A stretch of DNA of 64,000 nt from Mycolicibacterium rhodesiae (lineage in GTDB: Bacteria; Actinomycetota; Actinomycetes; Mycobacteriales; Mycobacteriaceae): the NCBI RefSeq assembly GCF_002086695.1, contig NZ_MVIH01000010.1, forward strand, positions 124,001 to 188,000. The letters run 5' to 3'. The notes under the pieces are model-generated. The model searched no databases. It saw nothing but the letters and a program-made list of their open reading frames with translations, and was not told where the DNA came from. Shown here piece after piece: positions 48,265 through 56,688 of the stretch (the stretch's first letter is position 1; every line of letters begins with the position of its first letter). Position numbers and translations under genes: made by a program.

Positions 48265-49113
48265 ATGTCCTTCTCCGGCAAGACCATGTTCATCTCGGGA
48301 GCCAGTCGCGGCATCGGCCTGGCCATCGCCAAGCGCGTCGCCGCCGACGGCGCCAACATCGCGCTGGTGGCCAAGACCACCGAACCGCATCCCAAGCTGC
48401 CCGGCACCATCTACACCGCCGCCAAGGAGATCGAGGAGGCCGGCGGCCAGGCTCTGCCGATCGTCGGCGACGTCCGCGACGGCGACTCGGTGGCCGCCGC
48501 CGTGGCCAAGGCCGTCGAGCAGTTCGGTGCCATCGACATCTGTGTCAACAACGCCTCAGCCATCAACCTCGGCTCCATCGAAGAGGTGCCGCTCAAGCGG
48601 TTCGACTTGATGAACGGCATCCAGGTACGCGGCACCTACGCCGTCTCGCAAGCCTGCATCCCGCACATGAAGGGCCGAGAGAACCCACACATCCTCACGC
48701 TCTCCCCGCCGATCCGGCTGGAATCCCAGTGGCTCAAGCCGACGCCCTACATGATGGCGAAGTTCGGAATGACATTGTGCGCGTTGGGAATCGCCGAAGA
48801 GATGCGTGACGCCGGTATCGCGTCCAACACGCTGTGGCCGCGCACCATGGTCGCCACCGCGGCGGTGCAGAACCTGCTCGGCGGTGATGAGGCGATGGCA
48901 CGTTCCCGCAAGCCCGAGGTCTACGCCGACGCCGCCTACGCGGTACTGAGCAAGCCGGCCCGCGAATACACCGGACAGACGCTGCTGTGCGAGGACGTGC
49001 TGGTGGATTCCGGCGTCAGCGACCTGTCGGTCTACGACTGCATCCCGGGCTCGGAGTTGGGGGTGGACCTCTGGGTCGACACCCCCAATCCGCCCGGCTA
49101 CCGCAACCCCTAG
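48265..49113 (+). CDS. Short-chain dehydrogenase/reductase (HSDL2-like)
   Basis: A 282-residue SDR with the NAD(P) motif GASRGIG at 12-18, NNAS, and the catalytic Tyr-x-x-x-Lys as YMMAKFG. The family Ser lies in LTLSPPIRL, the pattern of the hydroxysteroid-dehydrogenase-like 2 group. Substrate unknown, Rv3224-like. ATG 48265 lies 9 bp after ybaK, so they are probably co-transcribed. Ends 4 bp before the convergent diguanylate cyclase gene. Confidence 0.92.
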   Translation: MSFSGKTMFISGASRGIGLAIAKRVAADGANIALVAKTTEPHPKLPGTIYTAAKEIEEAGGQALPIVGDVRDGDSVAAAVAKAVEQFGAIDICVNNASAINLGSIEEVPLKRFDLMNGIQVRGTYAVSQACIPHMKGRENPHILTLSPPIRLESQWLKPTPYMMAKFGMTLCALGIAEEMRDAGIASNTLWPRTMVATAAVQNLLGGDEAMARSRKPEVYADAAYAVLSKPAREYTGQTLLCEDVLVDSGVSDLSVYDCIPGSELGVDLWVDTPNPPGYRNP

Positions 49114-49117
49114 GGGG

Positions 49118-50869
49118 CTACACCCCGACGACGGTGTTGCGGCCGGTCTCCTTGGCCCGGTACATCGCCTCGTCGGCGCGCGCCGTCGCAGTGGTGGCGG
49201 TTTCACCGGGAACGGCGAGGGTGGCGCCAATGCTCAAGCTGGCCTGGATGATTCCGCCTGGATGCAAGATCGGTTCAGCCGCGCGATGCCGAATGGATTC
49301 CGCGATTGCGGTGACGGCGTCGAGGTCGCGGACCGCGGGCAGGAGGACCAGGATCTCGTCCCCGCCGGTGCGTCCGACCGTGTCCCCCTCACGCACGCAC
49401 TCGCGGATGCGGGCCGCCAGGGCCGCCAGCACGATGTCGCCGACCGCGTGACCCCACTGGTCGTTGATGCGCTTGAAACCGTCGACATCGCAGAAGAGCA
49501 CGCCGAGGCAACTGCCGTCGCCGCCGAGCGCGGCCAGCGCTGATTCAAGTCGGGCGATGGCCTCGGCCCGGTTCACCAGCCCGGTGAGTTCGTCGAACCG
49601 GGCCAGCCGCTCGAGTCGGCGCTCGAACTCGACCTGGTCATCGACAACGCGCAGGGCCGCGATCACGCCGTCGGTATCCCCGTCGGCGCCCAGGTACGGC
49701 TTTGAGCGACAGTCGACCCAGTGGTATCCGCCGTCGGCGCAGACGATCCGGAACCGTTCGACGGCCGGTTCCGCTGCACCTGCGCGCTGGCCGCCCACCC
49801 CCACCGAACCCACATCGTCGGCGTGGATGTGGCGATCGAAGTCCGCGCCGACCCACGGGCCATCACCGAAAGTCGTTGGGACAGAAGGCGAAGCCCACAC
49901 GATCTGCCTGTCGCGCAAGTGGATGACGGCGTCCACGGCATTCTCGGCAAGGATGCGGTAGCGCGCTTCGGCATCTTCGCGTTCGCGGATCAGGAGTGCC
50001 CTGTCGATGAGAAGGCGCTGTTCCCGCTGACTGAGGTAGAACACCGCCACGCCGATGACGACGGCCCCCGCGGAAATCGACAGAGGCCACACCGCACCTT
50101 CCTCGACCCCGATGGCCAGGAACGCCAGCCGAGACAACCCGACGACGAGCGGCAGGGTGACGAACAACGCGGCCATCCGGAGCAGTCCGAGACCATCGGG
50201 GCGCGCCAATAGCCAAGCCACCGGATTCGCGTCGAGGCGGCCGGCGAAGGTCGCCGCGATCAGCAGCAGCAAGCCGATGGCGGTCGCAATTCCCATGCCG
50301 GTTGCCGGCGCCGTTTCGATGACGGACAGCGCCTGAAACGTGTAGACCACCGTCACCAGGAACGGCATCACCGCCGCGGACACCAGGCACAGTGAACGCA
50401 ACGACCTGAACACCCGATGGTCCAGGCGCATCAGTCCGACCGCGACCCCCAGCAAGAGGAACGTCACCGCCGTCTGCACACTCGGTCGACCCGGCCATGG
50501 CCTCTGCATGGCCGCGACACCGCCGGGGAACCACAGCGCGTCCACCCCGAATGACCGGCCGGTTGCATACTCGCCGATGAACACGAGCGCAATCGCGCTG
50601 CAGGCCACGGCCAGCCCACGAGCAACCCACACCCGAGCCGGGGTGGTGCGCCCGGACTGCAACAAGGTCGCCACACCCAGGGTGGCCATCACCAGCGCGG
50701 CCCACGGCGTCATCTGCGGCCACGACCGAAAGACTCTGGTCAACCGCTCGGCGCCGGTCGCCCAACCCAGCCAGTTCACGGCGCTGATGACAAAGACCAC
50801 CGCCAACGCCGAACGGCCGGCTCGGTGCACCAGCGTTTCGAGCTGCGCGTCGAGTTCGGTCTCGGCCAT
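49118..50869 (-). CDS. Membrane diguanylate cyclase (PAS-GGDEF)
   Basis: A 583-residue protein. An N-terminal membrane sensor has about eight helices (to about 300), followed by a PAS domain (about 325-425) and a GGDEF domain with the active loop GGDEI and a product-inhibition I-site RxxD (REGD) five residues before it. It should make cyclic di-GMP in response to a membrane or PAS signal. ATG 50869 follows GGGGG at close distance; a longer frame upstream is less convincing. I do not recall a counterpart at this place in M. tuberculosis. Confidence 0.92.
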   Translation of the reverse strand: MAETELDAQLETLVHRAGRSALAVVFVISAVNWLGWATGAERLTRVFRSWPQMTPWAALVMATLGVATLLQSGRTTPARVWVARGLAVACSAIALVFIGEYATGRSFGVDALWFPGGVAAMQRPWPGRPSVQTAVTFLLLGVAVGLMRLDHRVFRSLRSLCLVSAAVMPFLVTVVYTFQALSVIETAPATGMGIATAIGLLLLIAATFAGRLDANPVAWLLARPDGLGLLRMAALFVTLPLVVGLSRLAFLAIGVEEGAVWPLSISAGAVVIGVAVFYLSQREQRLLIDRALLIREREDAEARYRILAENAVDAVIHLRDRQIVWASPSVPTTFGDGPWVGADFDRHIHADDVGSVGVGGQRAGAAEPAVERFRIVCADGGYHWVDCRSKPYLGADGDTDGVIAALRVVDDQVEFERRLERLARFDELTGLVNRAEAIARLESALAALGGDGSCLGVLFCDVDGFKRINDQWGHAVGDIVLAALAARIRECVREGDTVGRTGGDEILVLLPAVRDLDAVTAIAESIRHRAAEPILHPGGIIQASLSIGATLAVPGETATTATARADEAMYRAKETGRNTVVGV

Positions 50870-50983
50870 CGGATCCCCCGTGCAACGGTGTACGGGCATT
50901 GTGCCGTACCGGGGTGCCACGCAGACGCGCATTCACCGGGCCTTACGTCGGCAAACGCAGATGACCTAAGTCCACCTCGTGGA

Positions 50984-51055
50984 TTCTTCGGGCGCAGCCC
51001 GCGCTGCTAGTTCTTCGGACGGAGTCCGCGCTGCTAGTTCTTCGGGCGCAGCCCG
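50984..51055. repeat. 27-bp tandem repeat over the aldehyde dehydrogenase stop
   Basis: TTCTTCGGGCGCAGCCCGCG plus CTGCTAG (27 bp) occurs at 50984-51010 and, with four changes, at 51011-51037. The first 18 bp recur at 51038-51055 inside the coding end. Each unit carries a small stem (CGGGC-GCCCG or CGGAC-GTCCG) and, in the minus frame, a stop codon TAG. Confidence 0.8.
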
Positions 51056-52572
51056 AAGCGGCGCAGGCCGCTGCCCGCGAACGCCCGCATCGCCGCCAGC
51101 GCGATCCGGCCCTGCCGACGCGACGACGAGTACCAGACCAGCTCCGACTTCTGGGTCGGAATTCGCGGAGCGGTGATCGCCTGCTGGCGGCAGAACTTGA
51201 TCAGCCCGCTGGGGCCGCCGGCCCGGTAGCCGATGCCGGAGTCCTTCCAGCCGCCCATCGGAAGCGACGGGCAGAAGACGTTGGTCAGTGCGTCGTTGAT
51301 GTTGACGGCGCCGCATTCCAGCCGGCGAGCCACCCGTTCGCCGCGCTCGATGTCACCGGTCCACACCGTGGCCGACAACCCGTACTTCGAGTCGTTGGCC
51401 AACCGGATGGCCTCCTCCTCGTCGGCGACCTTGACCACCGGCAGCGTCGGGCCGAAGGTCTCCTCGGCGATGCAGGACATCGTCGGGGTGACATCAGCCA
51501 GCACGGTCGGCTGGTAGAACGTGCCGACGCCGGTGGGCTTGCCGCCGGTCAGCACCCGCGCCCCGGCGGCGACAGCGTCCTTGACGTGGCCGTCGACGAT
51601 GTCGCGCTGGGCCGCGGTGGCCATCGCACCGGTGTCGTACTTGAAGCCCGAATCTTCTTGGCCCTGAGCAATATTGCGGACATTGGCGGTGAGCTTGCCG
51701 ACGAACTCGTCGTACACCGGGGCCTCGACGTAGACCCGCTCCACCGAGATGCACACCTGTCCGGAGTTGAACATCCCACCCCAGGCGATGCCGTTGGCGG
51801 CACGGTCGATGTCGGCGTCGGCCAGCACGATCGCCGGATCCTTGCCGCCGAGCTCCAGGCTGAACGGGATCAGCCGCTCGGCGCAGGCCACCGCGACCTT
51901 GCGGCCGGTGGCGGTCGACCCGGTGAAGTGGACGTAGTCGGCATTGTTGATGACCGCGGCGCCGGTCTCGCCGTATCCGGTCGCCAGGCTCAGCACCGGC
52001 GGAGCACCGACCTCGGTCCAGCCCCGGGCGAACTCGACGGCCGAAAGTGGCGTCACCTCAGACGGTTTCAGCAACACCGCCGCCCCAGCAGCCAGCGCGG
52101 GCACCACGTCGAGGGCCAGCATCGCCAACGGGAAGTTCCACGGCTCGATGATCCCGACCAGCTGGTACGGGCGGTAGCGGGTGGTGAGCTTCTTGATTTT
52201 GTACAGCGGGCTGTGCGGCTTGGGGTGCGCGTCGGCCAGGAACGCTTCGGCATTGCCGGCCCAATACTTGATCGAGTCGGCGATCGCCACCGGCTCGAGG
52301 CTGGCGTCGTTGCGCGACTTACCCGACTCCGACATCAACACCTCGGTGAGGTGATCGGCGTTGTCGAGGATCCAGTCCTGCCACTTGAACATCCAGGCCT
52401 TGCGTCCGCGCGGGCCGATCTCTTCCCACTCGGTCTGGAACAACCGGAGCTCGCGGGCTTTCGCCGCGACGGCGTCCGGACCGTCGACCGGCACGGAACC
52501 GGCGACGCGGCCGTCGGCCGGGTTGTGCACGGTGATCGTGGCCTTGTCGGCCTTGGGCTCGACGGCGGTCAT
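51034..52572 (-). CDS. Aldehyde dehydrogenase (succinic-semialdehyde type)
   Basis: A 512-residue ALDH superfamily protein. Active-site residues: Asn146 in PWNFP, Glu240 in LELGGKDP and nucleophile Cys274 in NSGQVCISVERVYV; cofactor loop FTGSTATGRK. Resembles mycobacterial succinic-semialdehyde or fatty-aldehyde dehydrogenases; which aldehyde cannot be told. The last codons (RFGLRPKN) lie in a 27-bp repeat unit that continues past the stop, so the C-terminus may vary between strains. ATG 52572; SRAP gene end is 55 bp upstream on the same strand. Confidence 0.93.
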   Translation of the reverse strand: MTAVEPKADKATITVHNPADGRVAGSVPVDGPDAVAAKARELRLFQTEWEEIGPRGRKAWMFKWQDWILDNADHLTEVLMSESGKSRNDASLEPVAIADSIKYWAGNAEAFLADAHPKPHSPLYKIKKLTTRYRPYQLVGIIEPWNFPLAMLALDVVPALAAGAAVLLKPSEVTPLSAVEFARGWTEVGAPPVLSLATGYGETGAAVINNADYVHFTGSTATGRKVAVACAERLIPFSLELGGKDPAIVLADADIDRAANGIAWGGMFNSGQVCISVERVYVEAPVYDEFVGKLTANVRNIAQGQEDSGFKYDTGAMATAAQRDIVDGHVKDAVAAGARVLTGGKPTGVGTFYQPTVLADVTPTMSCIAEETFGPTLPVVKVADEEEAIRLANDSKYGLSATVWTGDIERGERVARRLECGAVNINDALTNVFCPSLPMGGWKDSGIGYRAGGPSGLIKFCRQQAITAPRIPTQKSELVWYSSSRRQGRIALAAMRAFAGSGLRRFGLRPKN

Positions 52573-52627
52573 GGCCGCTCCTCTCGCTGGTCAGGTCTTG
52601 GCTGTGAGCCTAACCGGGACCGCGCCG

Positions 52628-53392
52628 CTAGAACAGGCCAACCGGTTGGTTGTGTGGATCGGCGGGCTCGATGAGCTCCGGACCGTTGTTGCGGACGCTG
52701 TTGACCAAGGTAGAGACCTCGCGCAGATCGATACCGGCGATGTCGGGCGGTGCCGACAACAGGTCAGCGTCGGCGGGCTGATCGGGATCCAGCCAGCGGT
52801 CCCAATCCGCCTCGTCGAGCACCAGCGGCATCCGGTCGTGGATCTCGGCGAGCTCCCCCACGGCGTCGGTGGTGATGATCGTGCACGTGAGCAGCGGCGA
52901 CGCCTCATCGTTCGCCTTCCACACCGACCACAGCCCCGCCATGAACAGCGGCTCGCCGTCGGCGCGGAACATGAAGTACGGCGTCTTACGGGCCTTCTTT
53001 CCTGCCGGGGCGTCCGGATTGGGCTTCCACTCGTAGTAGCCGTCCATCGGGACCAGGCAACGCTTGCTCTTCGCCGACGCGCGGAACGCCGGTGAACTGG
53101 TGACCTTTTCGGCTCGGGCATTGATCAGCAGCGGACCCTTGTTCTCCGGGGACCCGTCGGCCGTCGCCTTCACCCACGGCGGCACCAGACCCCAGCGCAT
53201 CAACCGGACCCGACGGGTCGGGGTGTCATCGGGCTCGTCGTGCCTGCTGACCACCGTGGCGACGGTGGCGGTCGGGGCGACGTTGTAGTTGGGGCCCCGC
53301 GCCTCCTTCGCCGCCTCGGTGGCCTCGTCGATGGCGTGGATCTTCTCGGCCAGCAGGGCCGGGTCGGTGGTCACCGCGAATCGTCCGCACAT
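52628..53392 (-). CDS. SRAP (SOS response-associated peptidase) protein
   Basis: A 254-residue YedK/HMCES-type protein. Catalytic Cys2 (MCGRF) becomes the N-terminus after Met removal and forms a thiazolidine crosslink with abasic sites in single-stranded DNA. The supporting Asn is in GPNYNVAPT and the Glu in MDGYYEWK. ATG 53392 is fixed by the need for Cys2; the open frame further upstream is not coding. Divergent from aroA across 35 bp. Confidence 0.94.
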   Translation of the reverse strand: MCGRFAVTTDPALLAEKIHAIDEATEAAKEARGPNYNVAPTATVATVVSRHDEPDDTPTRRVRLMRWGLVPPWVKATADGSPENKGPLLINARAEKVTSSPAFRASAKSKRCLVPMDGYYEWKPNPDAPAGKKARKTPYFMFRADGEPLFMAGLWSVWKANDEASPLLTCTIITTDAVGELAEIHDRMPLVLDEADWDRWLDPDQPADADLLSAPPDIAGIDLREVSTLVNSVRNNGPELIEPADPHNQPVGLF

Positions 53393-53427
53393 GACTCCAT
53401 GGTGGCGCACGATCCCGACAGGGCAGG

Positions 53428-54723
53428 ATGTATGCCGTGAGCACCGAGTTGTGGGCCGCGCCGTCAACGTCGTCGCCGGTGCATGCGCGCGTCACCGTGC
53501 CCGGCTCGAAGTCCCAGACCAACCGCACCCTGGTGCTCGCGGCGCTGGCCGCCGCGCAGGGGCAAGGCGACTCCACGATCAGCGGCGCACTGCGTAGCCG
53601 CGACACCGATCTGATGATCGGCGCCATCCAGGCCCTCGGTATCGACGTCTCCGGCGCGGGCGCCGAACTGGTGGTCGGCGGCACGCTCAACCCGGGCCCG
53701 CGGGCGCGAATCGACTGCGGACTGGCCGGCACCGTGTTGCGATTCGTGCCGCCGCTGGCCGCGCTGAGCACCGCGGTCGTCGAATTCGACGGCGACGAGC
53801 AGGCCAGAACGCGACCGATCGCGCCCCTGCTGGACGCAATGCGCGGTCTGGGCGTCGACATCGACGGCACCGGTCTGCCGTTCAAGGTTCACGGCCGCGG
53901 CGCTGTCACCGGCGGCACGGTGCACATCGACGCATCGAGCTCCTCGCAATTCGTCTCGGGCCTGCTGTTGTCCGGCGCGGCGTTCACCGAGGGCCTGACC
54001 GTCGTGCACACCGGCACCTCGGTGCCCTCGGCCCCGCACATCGCGATGACTGTGGCGATGCTTCGTGAGGCCGGTGTCGACGTCGACGACACGCAAGCCA
54101 ACGAATGGCGGGTGGCACCGGGGCAGATCGCGGCCAGGCACTGGGACGTCGAGCCGGACCTGTCGAACTCGGTCCCCTTCCTTGCTGCGGGCGTGGTGAC
54201 CGGCGGTGCGGTGGGAATCGCCGGCTGGCCGTCGGCGAGCGTGCAACCCGCCGACACCATCCTGAGTATCCTCAAGCTCCTGGGTTCGAGTGTGCACCAG
54301 TCAGATTCGCACCTGGAGGTGCGCGGACCGGAAGCCTACGACGGCTTCGAGGTGGACCTGCATGACGTCGGCGAGTTGGCTCCCGCGGTGGCGGCCCTGG
54401 CCGCCCTGGCTATACCCGGCTCGGTGTCTCGACTGACCGGCATCGCCCATCTGCGCGGCCACGAGACCGACCGGTTGGCGGCGCTGAGCGCCGAGATCGG
54501 CGGGCTCGGCGGCGAGTGCACCGAGACCGACGACGGCCTGGTGATCACCGCGACACCGCTGCACGGGGGCACCTGGCATTCGTACGCCGATCACCGAATG
54601 GCGATGGCCGGGGCCATCATCGGGCTGCGGGTTCCCGGTGTCGACGTCGAGGACATCGCGACGACCGCCAAGACGTTGCCGGAATTCGCGGCGTTGTGGA
54701 CCGAGATGGTGGGGGTCGGTTGA
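53428..54723 (+). CDS. aroA: 5-enolpyruvylshikimate-3-phosphate synthase
   Basis: A 431-residue EPSPS of the shikimate pathway, joining shikimate-3-phosphate and phosphoenolpyruvate. Characteristic segments: VPGSKSQTNR near residue 25, DCGLAGTVLRF, ASSSSQFVSGLLL, EPDLSN, LRGHETDRLAAL, and YADHRMAMAGAI near the end. ATG 53428 or GTG 53437 are both possible; AGG at 53425-53427 is better spaced for the GTG. Its TGA overlaps the TTG start of rsgA, coupling the two genes. Confidence 0.95.
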   Translation: MYAVSTELWAAPSTSSPVHARVTVPGSKSQTNRTLVLAALAAAQGQGDSTISGALRSRDTDLMIGAIQALGIDVSGAGAELVVGGTLNPGPRARIDCGLAGTVLRFVPPLAALSTAVVEFDGDEQARTRPIAPLLDAMRGLGVDIDGTGLPFKVHGRGAVTGGTVHIDASSSSQFVSGLLLSGAAFTEGLTVVHTGTSVPSAPHIAMTVAMLREAGVDVDDTQANEWRVAPGQIAARHWDVEPDLSNSVPFLAAGVVTGGAVGIAGWPSASVQPADTILSILKLLGSSVHQSDSHLEVRGPEAYDGFEVDLHDVGELAPAVAALAALAIPGSVSRLTGIAHLRGHETDRLAALSAEIGGLGGECTETDDGLVITATPLHGGTWHSYADHRMAMAGAIIGLRVPGVDVEDIATTAKTLPEFAALWTEMVGVG

Positions 54724-55709
54724 GCCCACGCGAGTACGACGAGTCCGACGTCAAGATCCGGTCGGGCCGTGGCTCGCGTCCGCGCACCAAGACTCGCCCC
54801 GAGCACGCCGACGCCGAGACGGGCATGGTCGTCACCGTCGACCGTGGCCGGTGGGGCTGCGTGTTGGGCGGCGATCCGCACCGGCACGTCACCGCGATGC
54901 GGGCCCGGGAACTGGGCCGCACCCCCATCGTCGTCGGCGACCAGGTCGATGTCGTCGGTGACCTGAGCGGGCGACCGGACACGCTGGCCCGGATCGTGCG
55001 CCGCGGCGACCGGCGAACGGTGTTGCGCCGCACCGCCGATGACACCGATCCGACCGAGCGGGTGGTCGTCGCCAACGCCGATCAGCTACTGATGGTGGTG
55101 GCCCTCGCCGATCCCCCGCCGCGCACCGGCCTGGTGGACCGGGCGCTGATCGCGGCATACGCCGGCGGACTACGACCGATTCTGTGTCTGACCAAGACGG
55201 ATCTGATGCCGGCCGAGTCGTTCGCCGAGCAGTTCACCGATCTCGACCTCACCGTGCTGACTGCGGGCCGCGGCGACTCGATCGACGAAGTCCAGGACCT
55301 CCTGGCCGGACAGGTCACCGTGCTGCTCGGCCACTCCGGGGTCGGGAAGTCCACTCTGGTGAATCGCCTTGTCCCGCAGGCATTTCGAGCCACCGGTGAG
55401 GTCTCCGGGGTCGGCAAGGGCAAACACACCTCGACGCAGTCGGTGGCGCTGCCGCTGCCGGGCGGCGGCTGGGTGGTCGACACCCCGGGCATCCGGTCGT
55501 TCGGGCTGGCGCACATCCAGCCCGACGACGTGTTGAAGGCGTTTTCGGATCTGGCCGAGGCGATCGAAGACTGCCCACGCGGATGTGGCCACCTGGGTCC
55601 GCCTGCCGACCCGGAATGCGCGCTGGACGCGCTCACCGGAGCGCCCGCGCGCCGGGTCGCCGCGGCCCGACGACTGCTCGCCGCGTTGTCAGACGGCGCG
55701 GCGTACTGA
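54720..55709 (+). CDS. rsgA: Ribosome small-subunit GTPase RsgA
   Basis: A 329-residue circularly permuted GTPase that helps mature the 30S subunit. The N-terminal OB-fold is followed by G4 TKTD (158-161), then G1 GHSGVGKST (204-212) and G3 DTPG. The C-terminal zinc site is CxxxCxHxxxxxxxxC (DCPRGCGHLGPPADPEC). No ATG or GTG fits; TTG 54720-54722, overlapping the aroA stop by 4 bp, begins the conserved protein. Confidence 0.93.
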   Translation: MSPREYDESDVKIRSGRGSRPRTKTRPEHADAETGMVVTVDRGRWGCVLGGDPHRHVTAMRARELGRTPIVVGDQVDVVGDLSGRPDTLARIVRRGDRRTVLRRTADDTDPTERVVVANADQLLMVVALADPPPRTGLVDRALIAAYAGGLRPILCLTKTDLMPAESFAEQFTDLDLTVLTAGRGDSIDEVQDLLAGQVTVLLGHSGVGKSTLVNRLVPQAFRATGEVSGVGKGKHTSTQSVALPLPGGGWVVDTPGIRSFGLAHIQPDDVLKAFSDLAEAIEDCPRGCGHLGPPADPECALDALTGAPARRVAAARRLLAALSDGAAY

Positions 55710-55749
55710 TAATTGTTTGCAACACCAACCGAGAGGGCACGCCGCACAC

Positions 55750-56598
55750 ATGAGCACTGTTCCTAGCTTGACACTCAATGACGGCACCACGATTCCTCAG
55801 CTGGGGTTCGGTGTCTTCCAGATCGACCCGGACGAGACCGCATCCGCGGTGCGCACCGCTCTCGAGATCGGCTACCGCCACATCGACACCGCCGAGATGT
55901 ATCAGAACGAAAAGGGCGTCGGGCAGGGCGTCCGGGACTTCGGCATCGACCGCGGCGAGGTGTACATCACCAGCAAGCTCAACAACGGCTTCCACAAGCC
56001 CGACGATGCGCGGCGCGCGTTCGACGCGACCATTGAGGCGCTGGGCTTCGACTACGTCGACCTGTTCCTGATTCACTGGCCGCTGCCGACGCTGTATGAC
56101 GGCGACTTCGTCTCCACCTGGAAGACGTTGGAGGAGTTCAAGAATGATGGCCGGGCCCGCAGCATCGGGGTCTCCAACTTTCAGATCCATCACCTCGAGA
56201 CGCTGGCCCGCGACACCGAGACGGTGCCCGCCGTCAACCAGATCGAGGTACATCCCTACTTCGCCAACGACGAGCTGCGTGCCTACGGCACCGACCACAC
56301 CATCCTCACCGAGGCCTGGTCACCGATCGCCCAGGGCGCGGTGCTCGACGATCCGGTGATCGGCAAGGTCGCCGAGCGCCTCGGCAAGAGCCCGGCCCAG
56401 GTGGTGCTGCGCTGGCACATCGAACGCGGCGACATCGTCTTCCCGAAATCCGTTACCCCCGAACGGATCAAGGAGAACCTGGAGATCTTCGACTTCGAAC
56501 TGAGCGACGACGACATCGACGCCATCACCGCGCTCGACAAGGGCGAAGCTGGGCGGCGGGGCCCCAACCCCGACACCTTCGATTACATCCCGAAGTAA
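55750..56598 (+). CDS. Aldo/keto reductase
   Basis: A 282-residue AKR5-like NADPH-dependent carbonyl reductase. Catalytic tetrad visible: Asp46, Tyr51 in DTAEMYQNE, Lys76 in TSKLNN and His109 in IHWPLP. The NADP-binding end is PKSVTPERIKENLEIFDF. Related to mycobacterial Rv2971, which detoxifies methylglyoxal, but the substrate here is unknown. ATG 55750, 40 bp after rsgA. Followed by a 20-bp stem (56624-56680). Confidence 0.93.
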   Translation: MSTVPSLTLNDGTTIPQLGFGVFQIDPDETASAVRTALEIGYRHIDTAEMYQNEKGVGQGVRDFGIDRGEVYITSKLNNGFHKPDDARRAFDATIEALGFDYVDLFLIHWPLPTLYDGDFVSTWKTLEEFKNDGRARSIGVSNFQIHHLETLARDTETVPAVNQIEVHPYFANDELRAYGTDHTILTEAWSPIAQGAVLDDPVIGKVAERLGKSPAQVVLRWHIERGDIVFPKSVTPERIKENLEIFDFELSDDDIDAITALDKGEAGRRGPNPDTFDYIPK

Positions 56599-56623
56599 CC
56601 GGTAGCCGAGACGCTCGTAAAGA

Positions 56624-56680
56624 CGAGATCGACGCCAGCGAGGGAGTTACTCGAACTTTTCCTCGCTGGCGTCGATCTCG
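56624..56680. terminator. Long stem-loop between aldo/keto reductase and desA3
   Basis: A perfect 20-bp inverted repeat (56624-56643 with 56661-56680) around a 17-base loop lies between convergent genes. On the minus strand it is followed by TCTTTAC, on the plus strand by ATAAATC, so neither tail is a strong U-run. It probably stops or buffers transcription from both sides. Confidence 0.65.
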
Positions 56681-56688
56681 ATAAATCG

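Noticed and set aside
50984..51055. CRISPR array
   Set aside because: The 27-bp units are directly adjacent with no spacers, and there are no cas genes.
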